A program made the translations under genes and the position numbers. Below, piece after piece: positions 52,689 through 60,179 of a DNA stretch of 64,000 bases. Origin of the DNA: an uncultured Slackia sp. (lineage in GTDB: Bacteria > Actinomycetota > Coriobacteriia > Coriobacteriales > Eggerthellaceae); the NCBI RefSeq assembly GCF_934630525.1, contig NZ_CAKTVX010000001.1, positions 310,001-374,000 of the forward strand, given 5' to 3'. The first letter of the stretch is position 1; each line of letters begins with the position of its first letter. A model generated the notes under the pieces. That model saw only the letters and a list, made by a program, of their open reading frames with translations, was not told the DNA's origin and searched no databases.

Positions 52689-53543
52689 ATGTTCATTGAA
52701 CCTAAAACGGTCGTATGGATCGCCGGCGCAAGCGGGCGATTAGGTCGCGCCATTGAGCATAAGCTCGATCATTCGCGCTACACCATCATTCCAACCGACA
52801 TCGAGGTCGACATTACCGATCTCACCACGGTCGTGCAGCATGCCGACACCTATCGCCCCGAAGTCATCATCAACTGCGCTGCCATGGCGCGTAAGGAAGA
52901 CGCTGAGGCGAACCCCGATTTGGCTTATAAGGTCAATGCGCTCGGCGCGCGCAATTTGGCCATCGCTGCGACGAGTTCTGCCGCAACGCTCGTGCATCTC
53001 TCGACTGACGACTTGTTCCCTGGCGTTATCGCCCACCCCATTAACGAGTTCGACAAAACCCTGCCTCCGCATATTTACGGCAAGTCGAAAGAAGCGGGCG
53101 AGCGCTTGGTTCGCGAGCTGTGCTCTCGCCATATTATCGTACGCTCAAGCTGGGTATATACGGCCAATGAAGACGATCTTATCGCTCGTCTTCTGAAAGC
53201 GTGCCGCGAGGGTCAAACTGTCGAAGTGCCTACGAATCAATACGCAAGCCCCACGTCGGTCGACACATTGGCCGAGTTCATCGTCGCCGCGCTTGAATGC
53301 GACGAATTCGGCACGTTCCATGCGGCCGATAAGGGCTTGTGCAGCCGTTTTGAATTCGCGAAGCACGTGTGCGATTTGGCAGGCGTTCCTACCACGACGC
53401 TTGTTGGTCGCCAAGATCCCGCCGAGGCCTATCGCATTGAGCTCGATAACCTCATGATGCGCCTTACGGGTGTGTATTCCATGCCTTCGTGGCAAGACGA
53501 TGTGAAAAACTACCTGGGCGCCCACGGCCTGCTCGCCGAATAG
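52689..53543 (+). CDS. NAD-dependent sugar epimerase/reductase, RmlD type
   Basis: 284 aa from ATG 52689 (GGAAGGA upstream). VVWIAGASGRLGRAIEHKL is the nucleotide-binding Rossmann motif, and YGKSKEAGERLVRE the catalytic YxxxK. RPEVIINCAAMARKEDAE and VHLSTDDLFPG with TNQYASPTSVDTLAEFIV fit RmlD. It would reduce dTDP-4-dehydrorhamnose to dTDP-rhamnose, or act on a related sugar. No other rml genes are in view, so the substrate is uncertain. Confidence 0.85.
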   Translation: MFIEPKTVVWIAGASGRLGRAIEHKLDHSRYTIIPTDIEVDITDLTTVVQHADTYRPEVIINCAAMARKEDAEANPDLAYKVNALGARNLAIAATSSAATLVHLSTDDLFPGVIAHPINEFDKTLPPHIYGKSKEAGERLVRELCSRHIIVRSSWVYTANEDDLIARLLKACREGQTVEVPTNQYASPTSVDTLAEFIVAALECDEFGTFHAADKGLCSRFEFAKHVCDLAGVPTTTLVGRQDPAEAYRIELDNLMMRLTGVYSMPSWQDDVKNYLGAHGLLAE

Positions 53544-53561
53544 CCCATAGAAAGGTCGACC

Positions 53562-54899
53562 ATGACCAACGAAAACCAAACCGCTGGCAAGAAGCAGCGC
53601 AAGCTGGGCCTTACGTCAGTCATTCTTATCGCGCTTGCGCTCGGCATCGTGTGCGGCGTTATTTTCCATTACGTCATTCCTGCGGGAACCGTGCGTGACG
53701 ACATTTTCGTGAACGGCATCTTCTATGTCGTGGGCCAGGGCTTCATTCGTCTTATGCAAATGCTTGTTGTGCCGCTTGTGTTCTGCTCCATCGTGTGCGG
53801 CGCGGCATCTATCGGCGACACGAAGACGCTCGGCACGATTGGCGTGAAAACGCTCATCTTCTATCTGTGCACGACTGCGCTCGCTATTGCTGTCGCTTTA
53901 TGCATGGGCAACCTGCTCAATCCCGGGCTCGGCGTCGATATGTCCTCCATTCTGGTGAGCGACACCTCGAGCCTCGATAAGGCGCAAAGCAACAATCAGA
54001 CGGTCGCCGACACGTTGCTCTCGATTATTCCGAAGAACCCCATTAACGCGTTGGCCTCGGGCGATATGCTCGCTGTCATCTTCTTCGCGCTGTTCGTGGG
54101 CATTATCATCTCCATCATGGGCCGCAAGGTTGAAACGGTGCACCGCTTCTTTGAACAGTTCAACGACATCATGATGAAGATGACCTCTATCGTCATGTAC
54201 GTCGCTCCTATCGGCGTGTTCTGCCTGCTTTCTCGCACGTTTGCGAACGTGGGCTTTGAGGCGTTCGTGCCCATGGTGAAATACATGCTTGGCGTGCTGC
54301 TCGCGCTTGCGGTGCAGTGCCTCGTCGTGTACATGATTATGCTGTGGCTGCTCGCGCGCGTGAGCCCCATCATGTTCCTGAAGAAGTTCTTCCCCGTTAT
54401 GGCGTTCGCGTTCTCAACGGCAACCTCGAACGCGACCATCCCTCTCAATATGGAAACGCTCGAGCGCAAAATGGGCGTCGATCGCCGCATTTCTTCGTTC
54501 ACCATTCCTTTGGGCGCGACCATCAATATGGACGGCACGTCTATCATGCAGGGCGTCGCCGTTGTGTTCACCGCGCAGTTGTTCGGCGTGCCACTGGGTC
54601 CTGTTGAATACGCCACGGTTATCGCTACCGCAACGCTTGCCTCTATCGGAACCGCGGGCGTTCCTTCGGTTGGTCTTATCACGCTTTCGATGGTGTTCAA
54701 TTCGGTCGGTCTGCCGCTCGAAGGTATCGCGCTCATCATGGGCATCGACCGTATTCTCGACATGACGCGCACGGCTGTGAATATTACGGGCGATGCAGTT
54801 TGTACTACCGTTGTCGCTAAGCAAGCTGGTCGCATCAATATGGATGTATATAACGACCCCGACGCCGGCAAAGACGTCGATGTGCCTGACGCGGCGTAA
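53562..54899 (+). CDS. Dicarboxylate/amino-acid:cation symporter (DAACS family)
   Basis: 445 aa. Eight or so membrane helices with hairpins; ATATSNATIPLNMETLERK region (FSTATSNATIPLNM), IPLGATINMDGTSIMQG and FNSVGLPLEGIALIMGIDRI with MTRTAVNITGDAVC are diagnostic of GltP/DctA carriers. It takes up glutamate, aspartate or C4-dicarboxylates with sodium or protons. ATG 53562 has AAAGGTCGACC upstream. The next gene is a related carrier. Confidence 0.94.
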   Translation: MTNENQTAGKKQRKLGLTSVILIALALGIVCGVIFHYVIPAGTVRDDIFVNGIFYVVGQGFIRLMQMLVVPLVFCSIVCGAASIGDTKTLGTIGVKTLIFYLCTTALAIAVALCMGNLLNPGLGVDMSSILVSDTSSLDKAQSNNQTVADTLLSIIPKNPINALASGDMLAVIFFALFVGIIISIMGRKVETVHRFFEQFNDIMMKMTSIVMYVAPIGVFCLLSRTFANVGFEAFVPMVKYMLGVLLALAVQCLVVYMIMLWLLARVSPIMFLKKFFPVMAFAFSTATSNATIPLNMETLERKMGVDRRISSFTIPLGATINMDGTSIMQGVAVVFTAQLFGVPLGPVEYATVIATATLASIGTAGVPSVGLITLSMVFNSVGLPLEGIALIMGIDRILDMTRTAVNITGDAVCTTVVAKQAGRINMDVYNDPDAGKDVDVPDAA

Positions 54900-54909
54900 G
54901 CTTTTTCAC

Positions 54910-54939
54910 GGGCGGCGCGAACGAGCGATTGCGCCGCCC
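54910..54939 (+). terminator. Hairpin after the DAACS carrier
   Basis: GGGCGGCGC (54910-54918)/GCGCCGCCC (54931-54939), a 9-bp GC stem without a T-run. The rest of 54,940-55,277 holds no visible gene. Confidence 0.6.
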
Positions 54940-55277
54940 GCTATGTCGGACTCTCGCATAAATCGCGAACCGATTTTATCCAATGCGTCGAGGTCTTCCA
55001 AAACTCCCTTGGGCGAAGGAAGCTAGACGTACCGCGCCATCTCTGCGTGCCTGCAATTTTACGGCATGCGTACGCCCCATCTTATTGGCTTCCGCTCGCA
55101 GCGCGCATTCCGCCGCATTTCTGGCAATGTGAAAAAGTTGGCGCTTTAGCGCGATGAAGCGGTTACCATTTCGTAATCAACAAAAGGCGCTCGTCGAAGC
55201 CCCTCCATCAAAAGAAGGTCGCCACGCGAAGCAGGAGCGGCCCCGACGCGCACCGCACGAGAAGAAAGGAGTTCCCC

Positions 55278-56531
55278 TTGAAAACCCTGTGGAACAAGTG
55301 GAACGATATCAGCCTGATCAAGCGAATCCTCGTATTCCTGATCATTGGCGCTATTCTTGGCGTCATTTTCCCGAACATGGATGGCACTTCGCCCATCGCG
55401 GGCATCACCATTCTTGGCAGCCTGTTCGTTGGCGCCCTGAAGGCTGTGGCTCCTATTCTGGTTTTCTTCCTGGTTATTGCCGCCTTGGCGAATGCCCATG
55501 CCGATGGATCGATGAAGACCATCATCATTATGTATGTGTTCGGCACGTTCATCTCGGCGCTGGTTGCCGTTATCGCGTCTCAGCTGTTCCCCATCGAGCT
55601 TACCCTTTCGGGCGTTGAGGCTGCCGAGAAGGCGGCGCCTTCGGGCATTACCGAGGTTCTTGAGACGCTGCTCATGAATGTTGTCGCGAACCCTGTCGAT
55701 TCGCTCGCCAACGCTAATTACCTGGGTATTCTTGCATGGGGCATTTTGATTGGCATTGCGTTGCGCGCAGCGACCGAGGCTACCAAGGCTGTTTTCACGA
55801 ACATCTCCGACGCTATCGCAACGGTCGTGCGTTGGATCATCAGCTTCGCTCCGTTCGGTATTTTCGGCTTGGTCTACGATGCGGTTTCCACCAACGGCAT
55901 CGAGATTTTCACCGAGTATGGTTTGCTTTTGGCCGTACTCGTGGGCTGTATGTTCTTCGTCGCGCTTGTCGCCTACCCCATCATGATTGGCGTTATTGCC
56001 AAGACGAACCCCTACCCGCTCGTTCTTCGTTGCCTGCGCGAATCTGGCCTTACCGCGTTCTTTACTCGCAGCTCCGCCGCGAACATTCCGGTGAACATGA
56101 CGCTGTGCCAGAAGCTGCACCTCAACAAAGACACTTACGGCGTTTCCATTCCGCTGGGCGCGACCATCAATATGGGCGGTGCTGCGGTGACCATTACCGT
56201 TATGGCGCTCGCCGCGGCTAACACGCTGGGTATTTCGGTCGACATTCCGACTGCGGTTATTCTCTCGGTGCTCGCTGCCGTGTCTGCGTGCGGCGCTTCA
56301 GGCGTCGCTGGCGGCTCCCTGCTGCTTATTCCCCTGGCTTGCTCGCTGTTCGGCATTCCGAACGACATCGCGATGCAGGTTGTCGGCGTTGGCTTCATCA
56401 TCGGCGTTATTCAGGACTCCTGCGAGACTGCCTTGAATTCTGCTTCCGACGTTATGTTTACCGCCGCTTCTGAATTCCGCAATATGGCTAAGGCTGGCCA
56501 GACGGTCGATCCCAAGACGTGGGATAAATAA
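55278..56531 (+). CDS. sstT: Serine/threonine:sodium symporter SstT
   Basis: 417 aa from TTG 55278 with AAAGGAG six bases upstream. Matches SstT throughout: KRILVFLIIGAILGVIFPNM, ITILGSLFVGALKAVAPILV, FFTRSSAANIPVNMTLCQKL, SIPLGATINMGGAAVTITVM and GVIQDSCETALNSASDVMFT. Eight helices and two hairpins. It imports serine and threonine with Na+, a common nitrogen and energy source in asaccharolytic gut anaerobes. Confidence 0.95.
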   Translation: MKTLWNKWNDISLIKRILVFLIIGAILGVIFPNMDGTSPIAGITILGSLFVGALKAVAPILVFFLVIAALANAHADGSMKTIIIMYVFGTFISALVAVIASQLFPIELTLSGVEAAEKAAPSGITEVLETLLMNVVANPVDSLANANYLGILAWGILIGIALRAATEATKAVFTNISDAIATVVRWIISFAPFGIFGLVYDAVSTNGIEIFTEYGLLLAVLVGCMFFVALVAYPIMIGVIAKTNPYPLVLRCLRESGLTAFFTRSSAANIPVNMTLCQKLHLNKDTYGVSIPLGATINMGGAAVTITVMALAAANTLGISVDIPTAVILSVLAAVSACGASGVAGGSLLLIPLACSLFGIPNDIAMQVVGVGFIIGVIQDSCETALNSASDVMFTAASEFRNMAKAGQTVDPKTWDK

Positions 56532-56556
56532 GATTCGCATACGCGCAATCGATTAC

Positions 56557-56584
56557 AGAGCCACCCTACGGGGTGGCTCTTTTC
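56557..56584 (+). terminator. Rho-independent terminator of sstT
   Basis: AGAGCCACCC (56557-56566)/GGGTGGCTCT (56571-56580) with a TACG loop and TTTTC. Confidence 0.93.
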
Positions 56585-56950
56585 TTGTTGCCTGGTCTTC
56601 GCTCTGCCGCATGCTCATTGACGCGTTGCTGAAATATATAAAGCTTCGAGGTCATGAGTGATGGCGTGATTTCGTTTGGCGGTTTAGTGTTTGCGTGACC
56701 TTTGCGAGGCAGCGTTTCGAGAATGAAAAGATGCGGGCATTCATCTGGGGCAAACTCGAACGCGCTTACGGATTTCGAATGCAGCCTCTTCCGCCCAGAC
56801 GATGCGATATTGCATGGCGTCGGTGTTCGTTTTTTCGATTTCGAACTAAACGCCGTCAAGCGAGCGCATAGCGAAGCTCGTAGGGCGAAGCGGTAGCGAG
56901 CTGTGTCGAGCGATATCGCGCAGTCTGGGCGGAAGAGGCGGGGATATGAG
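56585..56950. other. Intergenic region with a 154-bp fold-back
   Basis: No gene. CCTCTTCCGCCCAGAC (56785-56800) and its exact complement GTCTGGGCGGAAGAGG (56923-56938) flank about 120 bp with internal hairpins (CGAGC at 56861, GCTCG at 56876, CGAGC at 56896) and a second weak match GCGATAT/ATATCGC. The 56,600-56,784 part shows nothing recognisable. Confidence 0.65.
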
Positions 56951-56974
56951 AAAGCCGCCCCGAAGGGCGGCTTT
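56951..56974 (-). terminator. Rho-independent terminator of ilvE
   Basis: AAAGCCGCCC (56951-56960)/GGGCGGCTTT (56965-56974) around CGAA; on the minus strand it ends in TTTCTCAT. Confidence 0.9.
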
Positions 56975-56999
56975 CAGGCAAGCTTGTCTACGATTCGAG

Positions 57000-58058
57000 C
57001 TAGTCGACGTCGATCTTGCAGACCCAGCCGTGCTTGTCTTCCAGAGCGCCATCTTGAATGCCCGTGAGGGTTTCGCGAAGCTTCTTCATCACGGGACCGA
57101 TTTCGTCTTTGCCATTCGGGAAGGTGACCTCCTCATTGGCGCCATAGACCTTGTTGTCGATCTGACCGACAGGGGAAATAACGGCGGCGGTTCCGCACAG
57201 GCCGCATTCGACGAATGCGCCAGAAGCGACTTCAGCCCACTCGACGAAGCGCTCTTCGACGTTCATGCCGAGGTCTTTGGCGACCTGTACGAGCGAGCGG
57301 CGCGTGATGGAGGGCAGAATCGAGTCGGTGTGCGACTTCGGCACAACGAGCGTGCCATCGCCCTTGACGAACAGCACGTTTGCTCCGCCGGTTTCCTCAA
57401 CATAGGTGCGCGTCTCGGAATCAAGGTACAGGTTCTCGGCATAGCCCTGGCGATGCGCTTCCATGATGGGGCGCAACGACATGGCGTAGTTCAGGCCAGC
57501 CTTGATGTTGCCGGTGCCGTGTGGGGCAGCGCGGTCGTATTCAGAAATGCGAATCGTGATTGGCTTCAAGCCGCCCTTGAAGTAAGGCCCGACGGGAGTT
57601 ACCAAGATGCGGAACTGGTATTCCGGTGCGGGAGCAACGCCGATAACCTCGCCAGAGCCAATCATGAACGGGCGAACATACAGCGTGGCGCCAGAGCCAA
57701 ACGGCGGGACCCACGCAGCGTTCGCCTTCACAACCTGCTTCACGGCTTCAATGAAACGCTCTTGCGGGAAGCCGGGCATCTCGAGACGCTGGGCGGAGTT
57801 GTACATGCGCTCAGCATTCATATCGGGGCGGAAACATACAATGGAGCCATCTTCGGTGGTATATGCCTTGAGGCCCTCGAAGACCTCCTGGCAATAATGA
57901 AAAATGCCAGCGCACTCGGAAAGGTGGATTTCATGATCGGCAGTAAGGCCGCCTTCGTCCCATTCGCCGTCTTTCCAATTGGCGACATAGCTATAGTCGG
58001 TTTTGCGGTAGCCGAAATCGAGGCTGCCCCAGTCAAGGTCTTTCTTCTCGACTGTCAT
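57000..58058 (-). CDS. ilvE: Branched-chain amino acid aminotransferase
   Basis: 352 aa from the ATG at 58058 (GAAGGAGC); the frame to 58085 adds nine residues without a site. IHLSECAGIFHYCQEVFEGLKAY, FRPDMNAERMYNSAQRL, YVRPFMIGSGEVIGVAP, GTGNIKAGLNYAMS with PLP lysine K186, YVEETGGANVLFV and VECGLCGTAAVISPVG define a class IV aminotransferase of the BCAT2 group. It moves amino groups between leucine, isoleucine or valine and 2-oxoglutarate. Confidence 0.96.
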   Translation of the reverse strand: MTVEKKDLDWGSLDFGYRKTDYSYVANWKDGEWDEGGLTADHEIHLSECAGIFHYCQEVFEGLKAYTTEDGSIVCFRPDMNAERMYNSAQRLEMPGFPQERFIEAVKQVVKANAAWVPPFGSGATLYVRPFMIGSGEVIGVAPAPEYQFRILVTPVGPYFKGGLKPITIRISEYDRAAPHGTGNIKAGLNYAMSLRPIMEAHRQGYAENLYLDSETRTYVEETGGANVLFVKGDGTLVVPKSHTDSILPSITRRSLVQVAKDLGMNVEERFVEWAEVASGAFVECGLCGTAAVISPVGQIDNKVYGANEEVTFPNGKDEIGPVMKKLRETLTGIQDGALEDKHGWVCKIDVD

Positions 58059-58262
58059 GGTTGCTCCTTCAACACGTACGTTCAATATGTCTCTACTTTA
58101 CACCCGCGCACTGTCGCATGCTAAAGTCTTTTGGCTATTGGCGGCTCAATCCATGTAAATGTTAGACGAATTAACATGGTCGAAACAATCGTATATGAAA
58201 TATGGGTTGCGGGGCGTTTCGGCGAAATTATTCACCATAGGAAACTTTCTTTCGAAAAAGTG

Positions 58263-58291
58263 TTGACACGGGTTAACTTAGCCTGTATAAA
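58263..58291 (+). promoter_or_regulatory. Near-consensus sigma-70 promoter with operator-like inverted repeat
   Basis: TTGACA (58263-58268), 17-bp spacer, TATAAA (58286-58291). CACGGGT (58267-58273)/ACCCGTG (58295-58301) is an inverted repeat centred on the -10, and GGTTAAC occurs directly at 58271 and 58301. It points right, into the gene-free region, so a regulated non-coding transcript is possible. Confidence 0.6.
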
Positions 58292-58435
58292 CTTACCCGT
58301 GGTTAACATCCACCTTGAAAGCGACCGAGACGCTGGGCGGGCACCCCCTTTCCGCTCAGCATATCGGACTCGTAGAAGCCTTCTCTTCCTTCGCTTCTTC
58401 AACGATTCGCTAACTCGAGAGGCGGGCGGCGCCAC

Positions 58436-58538
58436 GCGCCCCACCCCCTTGGCGCACTGCCGCCCCGCCCATTCCCCGGATGTTGCCCTTAACTTGTTTA
58501 TCCGTAAGGCGAATGGCCTCTGCCCCACCCCCTTGGCA
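58436..58538. repeat. Duplicated C-rich hairpin
   Basis: GCCCCACCCCCTTGGC occurs at 58438-58453 and 58522-58537. Each copy is a small hairpin with the same CCACCCCCTT loop: GCGCC/GGCGC at 58436-58455 and TGCC/GGCA at 58521-58538. One stem pair differs by a compensating C-G to T-A change. Confidence 0.6.
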
Positions 58539-58582
58539 TGCCATCTCGCCACTCTCCTTAGGGCAATAAGGAGCACTGACAA

Positions 58583-58610
58583 GGAACGCCGCTCAATTGA
58601 GCGGCGTTCC
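58583..58610. terminator. 28-bp perfect palindrome, possible terminator
   Basis: GGAACGCCGCTCAA and its exact complement TTGAGCGGCGTTCC meet with no loop spacer. It could fold into a 12-bp hairpin and end the transcript from 58263, or be a dimeric protein site. No T-run follows. Confidence 0.5.
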
Positions 58611-58664
58611 TGCGCTAAGAACCTTGCGGCGCGATTGGGTTGAATTGGCGCGCTTCATCCGCCG

Positions 58665-58995
58665 GCCGTGTTGGGGCTTTCTGCTTCGGCCGCGATGAAA
58701 AATCTCCGTTTCGACCGTGATTGGGTTCTGTGCCCCACCGTGATTCGGGCTCCACTCACAACCGGGGTTGGGGTTCGCTTCCTAACCGCGTGTGGGATCG
58801 AACTTGCGATTCATCATGCGGCTCGACATGGGCAATTCTTGTTCAATCGCGCATGGGACCGACGCCTCCAATCGAGCATGGGTCGAGGCTTCCAGCCGCA
58901 ATACATGCTTCATGTTCAGATGCCGTTCGGCGTTTCATGCTTAAACTGTGCTGGGGCTTTATGCTCTAACCATGCTTCGTGATCGAGCCTTTCTA
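58665..58995. repeat. Degenerate 24-25 bp tandem repeat array
   Basis: Units of 23-25 bp, with one longer, start at 58665, 58689, 58714, 58737, 58761, 58785, 58846, 58871, 58896, 58920, 58944 and 58969. Typical unit: ACCGTG, then a TTGGG core, then about ten variable bases ending CTA or similar (for example ACCGGGGTTGGGG at 58761 and ATCGAGCATGGG at 58871). Similarity is modest but the period is regular over 330 bp. Confidence 0.6.
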
Positions 58996-59031
58996 GCAGG
59001 AGGCTCTATGTTTTCTACCACGCTCGGAAAT

Positions 59032-59787
59032 CTAGGCCTCAATCATGAATTTCTTAATTCCCGCGCGCCATTGCGCTTTGCTGCCGCCTTTGACGGCCGC
59101 TCGAGCCGCTTTCGCGTCTACGACAACGCTCCCAGCTAAACCGTTCACGCCGCGTTCGAAGAAAACTTGTGCGGGCACGACGCTCGGGCCCAGAACGTAC
59201 AGCTTCGACTCGCGCGAGAGTTCCAGCAGGCGTGGCATCGTCTTGTTGGTGAGCGATGTTCCCGTTACGAACACGTAGTCTTGCTCGGGCAAGATGTATT
59301 CGCATGCGGGGTCGGGCGTATCGGTGGGCGACGTGCAATTGCGCTCAAGTACTGTTACTTGGGCGACTTTGCGCATTTCATCGACGTTCGGAAAATGACC
59401 CACGACGGCAACCTTACGGCCCGTATAGCGCCCCTTCAATCGATGGAAGGGGTTGCTCACATCGTCGCTTTCCGCAACGCCCTCGTCGATTGTGCCACCA
59501 AGGGACTCAATGGCATCGGGGGTCGCATAATAGGCATTGATAGCCGCGACCCCAAGGCTCGCTTCGAGCCAGTTCCATGATTTGGCCAATGCTGCAAGCG
59601 TTTTAAGGTCGACGTCGACGGGACTTTGCTTGAATCGGCCCTTGCCGTCTCCACGCACCGTTTTGGCGAGGCCCATGCCGCAATCGGCCACGATGTAGGT
59701 CCAATGCGCGCCAAGACAGTAATCGTGCACGGTGATGCCTGAGGGCATGGCGTCAATTAGTTCATCGTAAAGGGACCAAGCGGACAT
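59032..59787 (-). CDS. DUF4213/DUF364 domain protein (putative heavy-metal chelation)
   Basis: 251 aa from the ATG at 59787; the frame to 59997 crosses regulatory repeats and is rejected. The N-terminal DUF4213 part is SLYDELIDAMPSGITVHDYC, LGAHWTYIVADCGMGLAKTV, and the DUF364 part KVAVVGHFPNVDEMRKVAQV, EYILPEQDYVFVTGTSLTNK and LYVLGPSVVPAQVFFERGVN. Such proteins occur near metal uptake or cofactor genes and have been proposed to bind metals. The enzymatic role is unknown. Confidence 0.88.
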   Translation of the reverse strand: MSAWSLYDELIDAMPSGITVHDYCLGAHWTYIVADCGMGLAKTVRGDGKGRFKQSPVDVDLKTLAALAKSWNWLEASLGVAAINAYYATPDAIESLGGTIDEGVAESDDVSNPFHRLKGRYTGRKVAVVGHFPNVDEMRKVAQVTVLERNCTSPTDTPDPACEYILPEQDYVFVTGTSLTNKTMPRLLELSRESKLYVLGPSVVPAQVFFERGVNGLAGSVVVDAKAARAAVKGGSKAQWRAGIKKFMIEA

Positions 59788-60047
59788 GAGGGCTCCTATC
59801 TTCGTATGTTGCGTTCCTTTAAGGCAAGCGACAGCTGCGTGTGTGGGGGTTCTTGTCGAAAAATGGGGTCGAATGTGGCATTTTTCAACCGTGCTGCTTC
59901 CTTCCAAAAAGTACCCACGCATCTGACCTGGGATTTTCGTTAGGTTTCTTCCGATCGTCATTCGAATGATGAAACTATAGCGAACTTGATGCCACATTCG
60001 AGGGCATTTTTGAACAAAACCCAGAATTGCATTCGACGCTTAAGCGA
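59788..60047 (-). promoter_or_regulatory. Upstream region of the DUF364 gene with inverted repeats
   Basis: No gene. CGAATGTGGCAT (59870-59881) and its exact complement ATGCCACATTCG (59989-60000) are 107 bp apart, and TCATTCGAATGA (59958-59969) is a perfect palindrome between them. They lie upstream of the minus-strand gene and are candidate operators. Confidence 0.5.
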
Positions 60048-60077
60048 ATCATGGCCGCCCCGAAGGACGGCCATGAT
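60048..60077 (-). terminator. Terminator of the flavoprotein gene
   Basis: ATCATGGCCG (60048-60057)/CGGCCATGAT (60068-60077) with an inner GCCGCCC/GGACGGC extension and a tetraloop. It is strong on the minus strand, though without a long T-run. Confidence 0.75.
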
Positions 60078-60179
60078 GGAAGGCTAGGTTACGCTTGCCT
60101 GAAGCCTGTTCGTTGCGGATTAACCAACTCAAGCGAATTCTTCGCGAGGCCGATGCAGGTTCACCGCGATGCCACAATG

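Larger units (their letters stand above)
58059..59031. other. Gene-free 970-bp region upstream of ilvE
   Basis: No credible gene on either strand. It holds an inverted repeat CCATGTAAA (58151-58159)/TTAACATGG (58171-58179), a near-consensus promoter at 58263, a repeated C-rich hairpin at 58436 and 58521, a 28-bp palindrome at 58583-58610, and a degenerate tandem array at 58665-58995. Open frames here have no ribosome site or family likeness. Confidence 0.7.

Noticed and set aside
58059..58262. T-box or other known riboswitch upstream of ilvE
   Set aside because: No specifier loop or T-box motif seen; only an inverted repeat.
58232..58582. 116-aa minus-strand open frame
   Set aside because: Arises from the repeated G-rich hairpin complement; no family.
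58131..58643. 170-aa open frame over the gene-free region
   Set aside because: Overlaps promoter, hairpins and palindrome; low-complexity product, no ribosome site.
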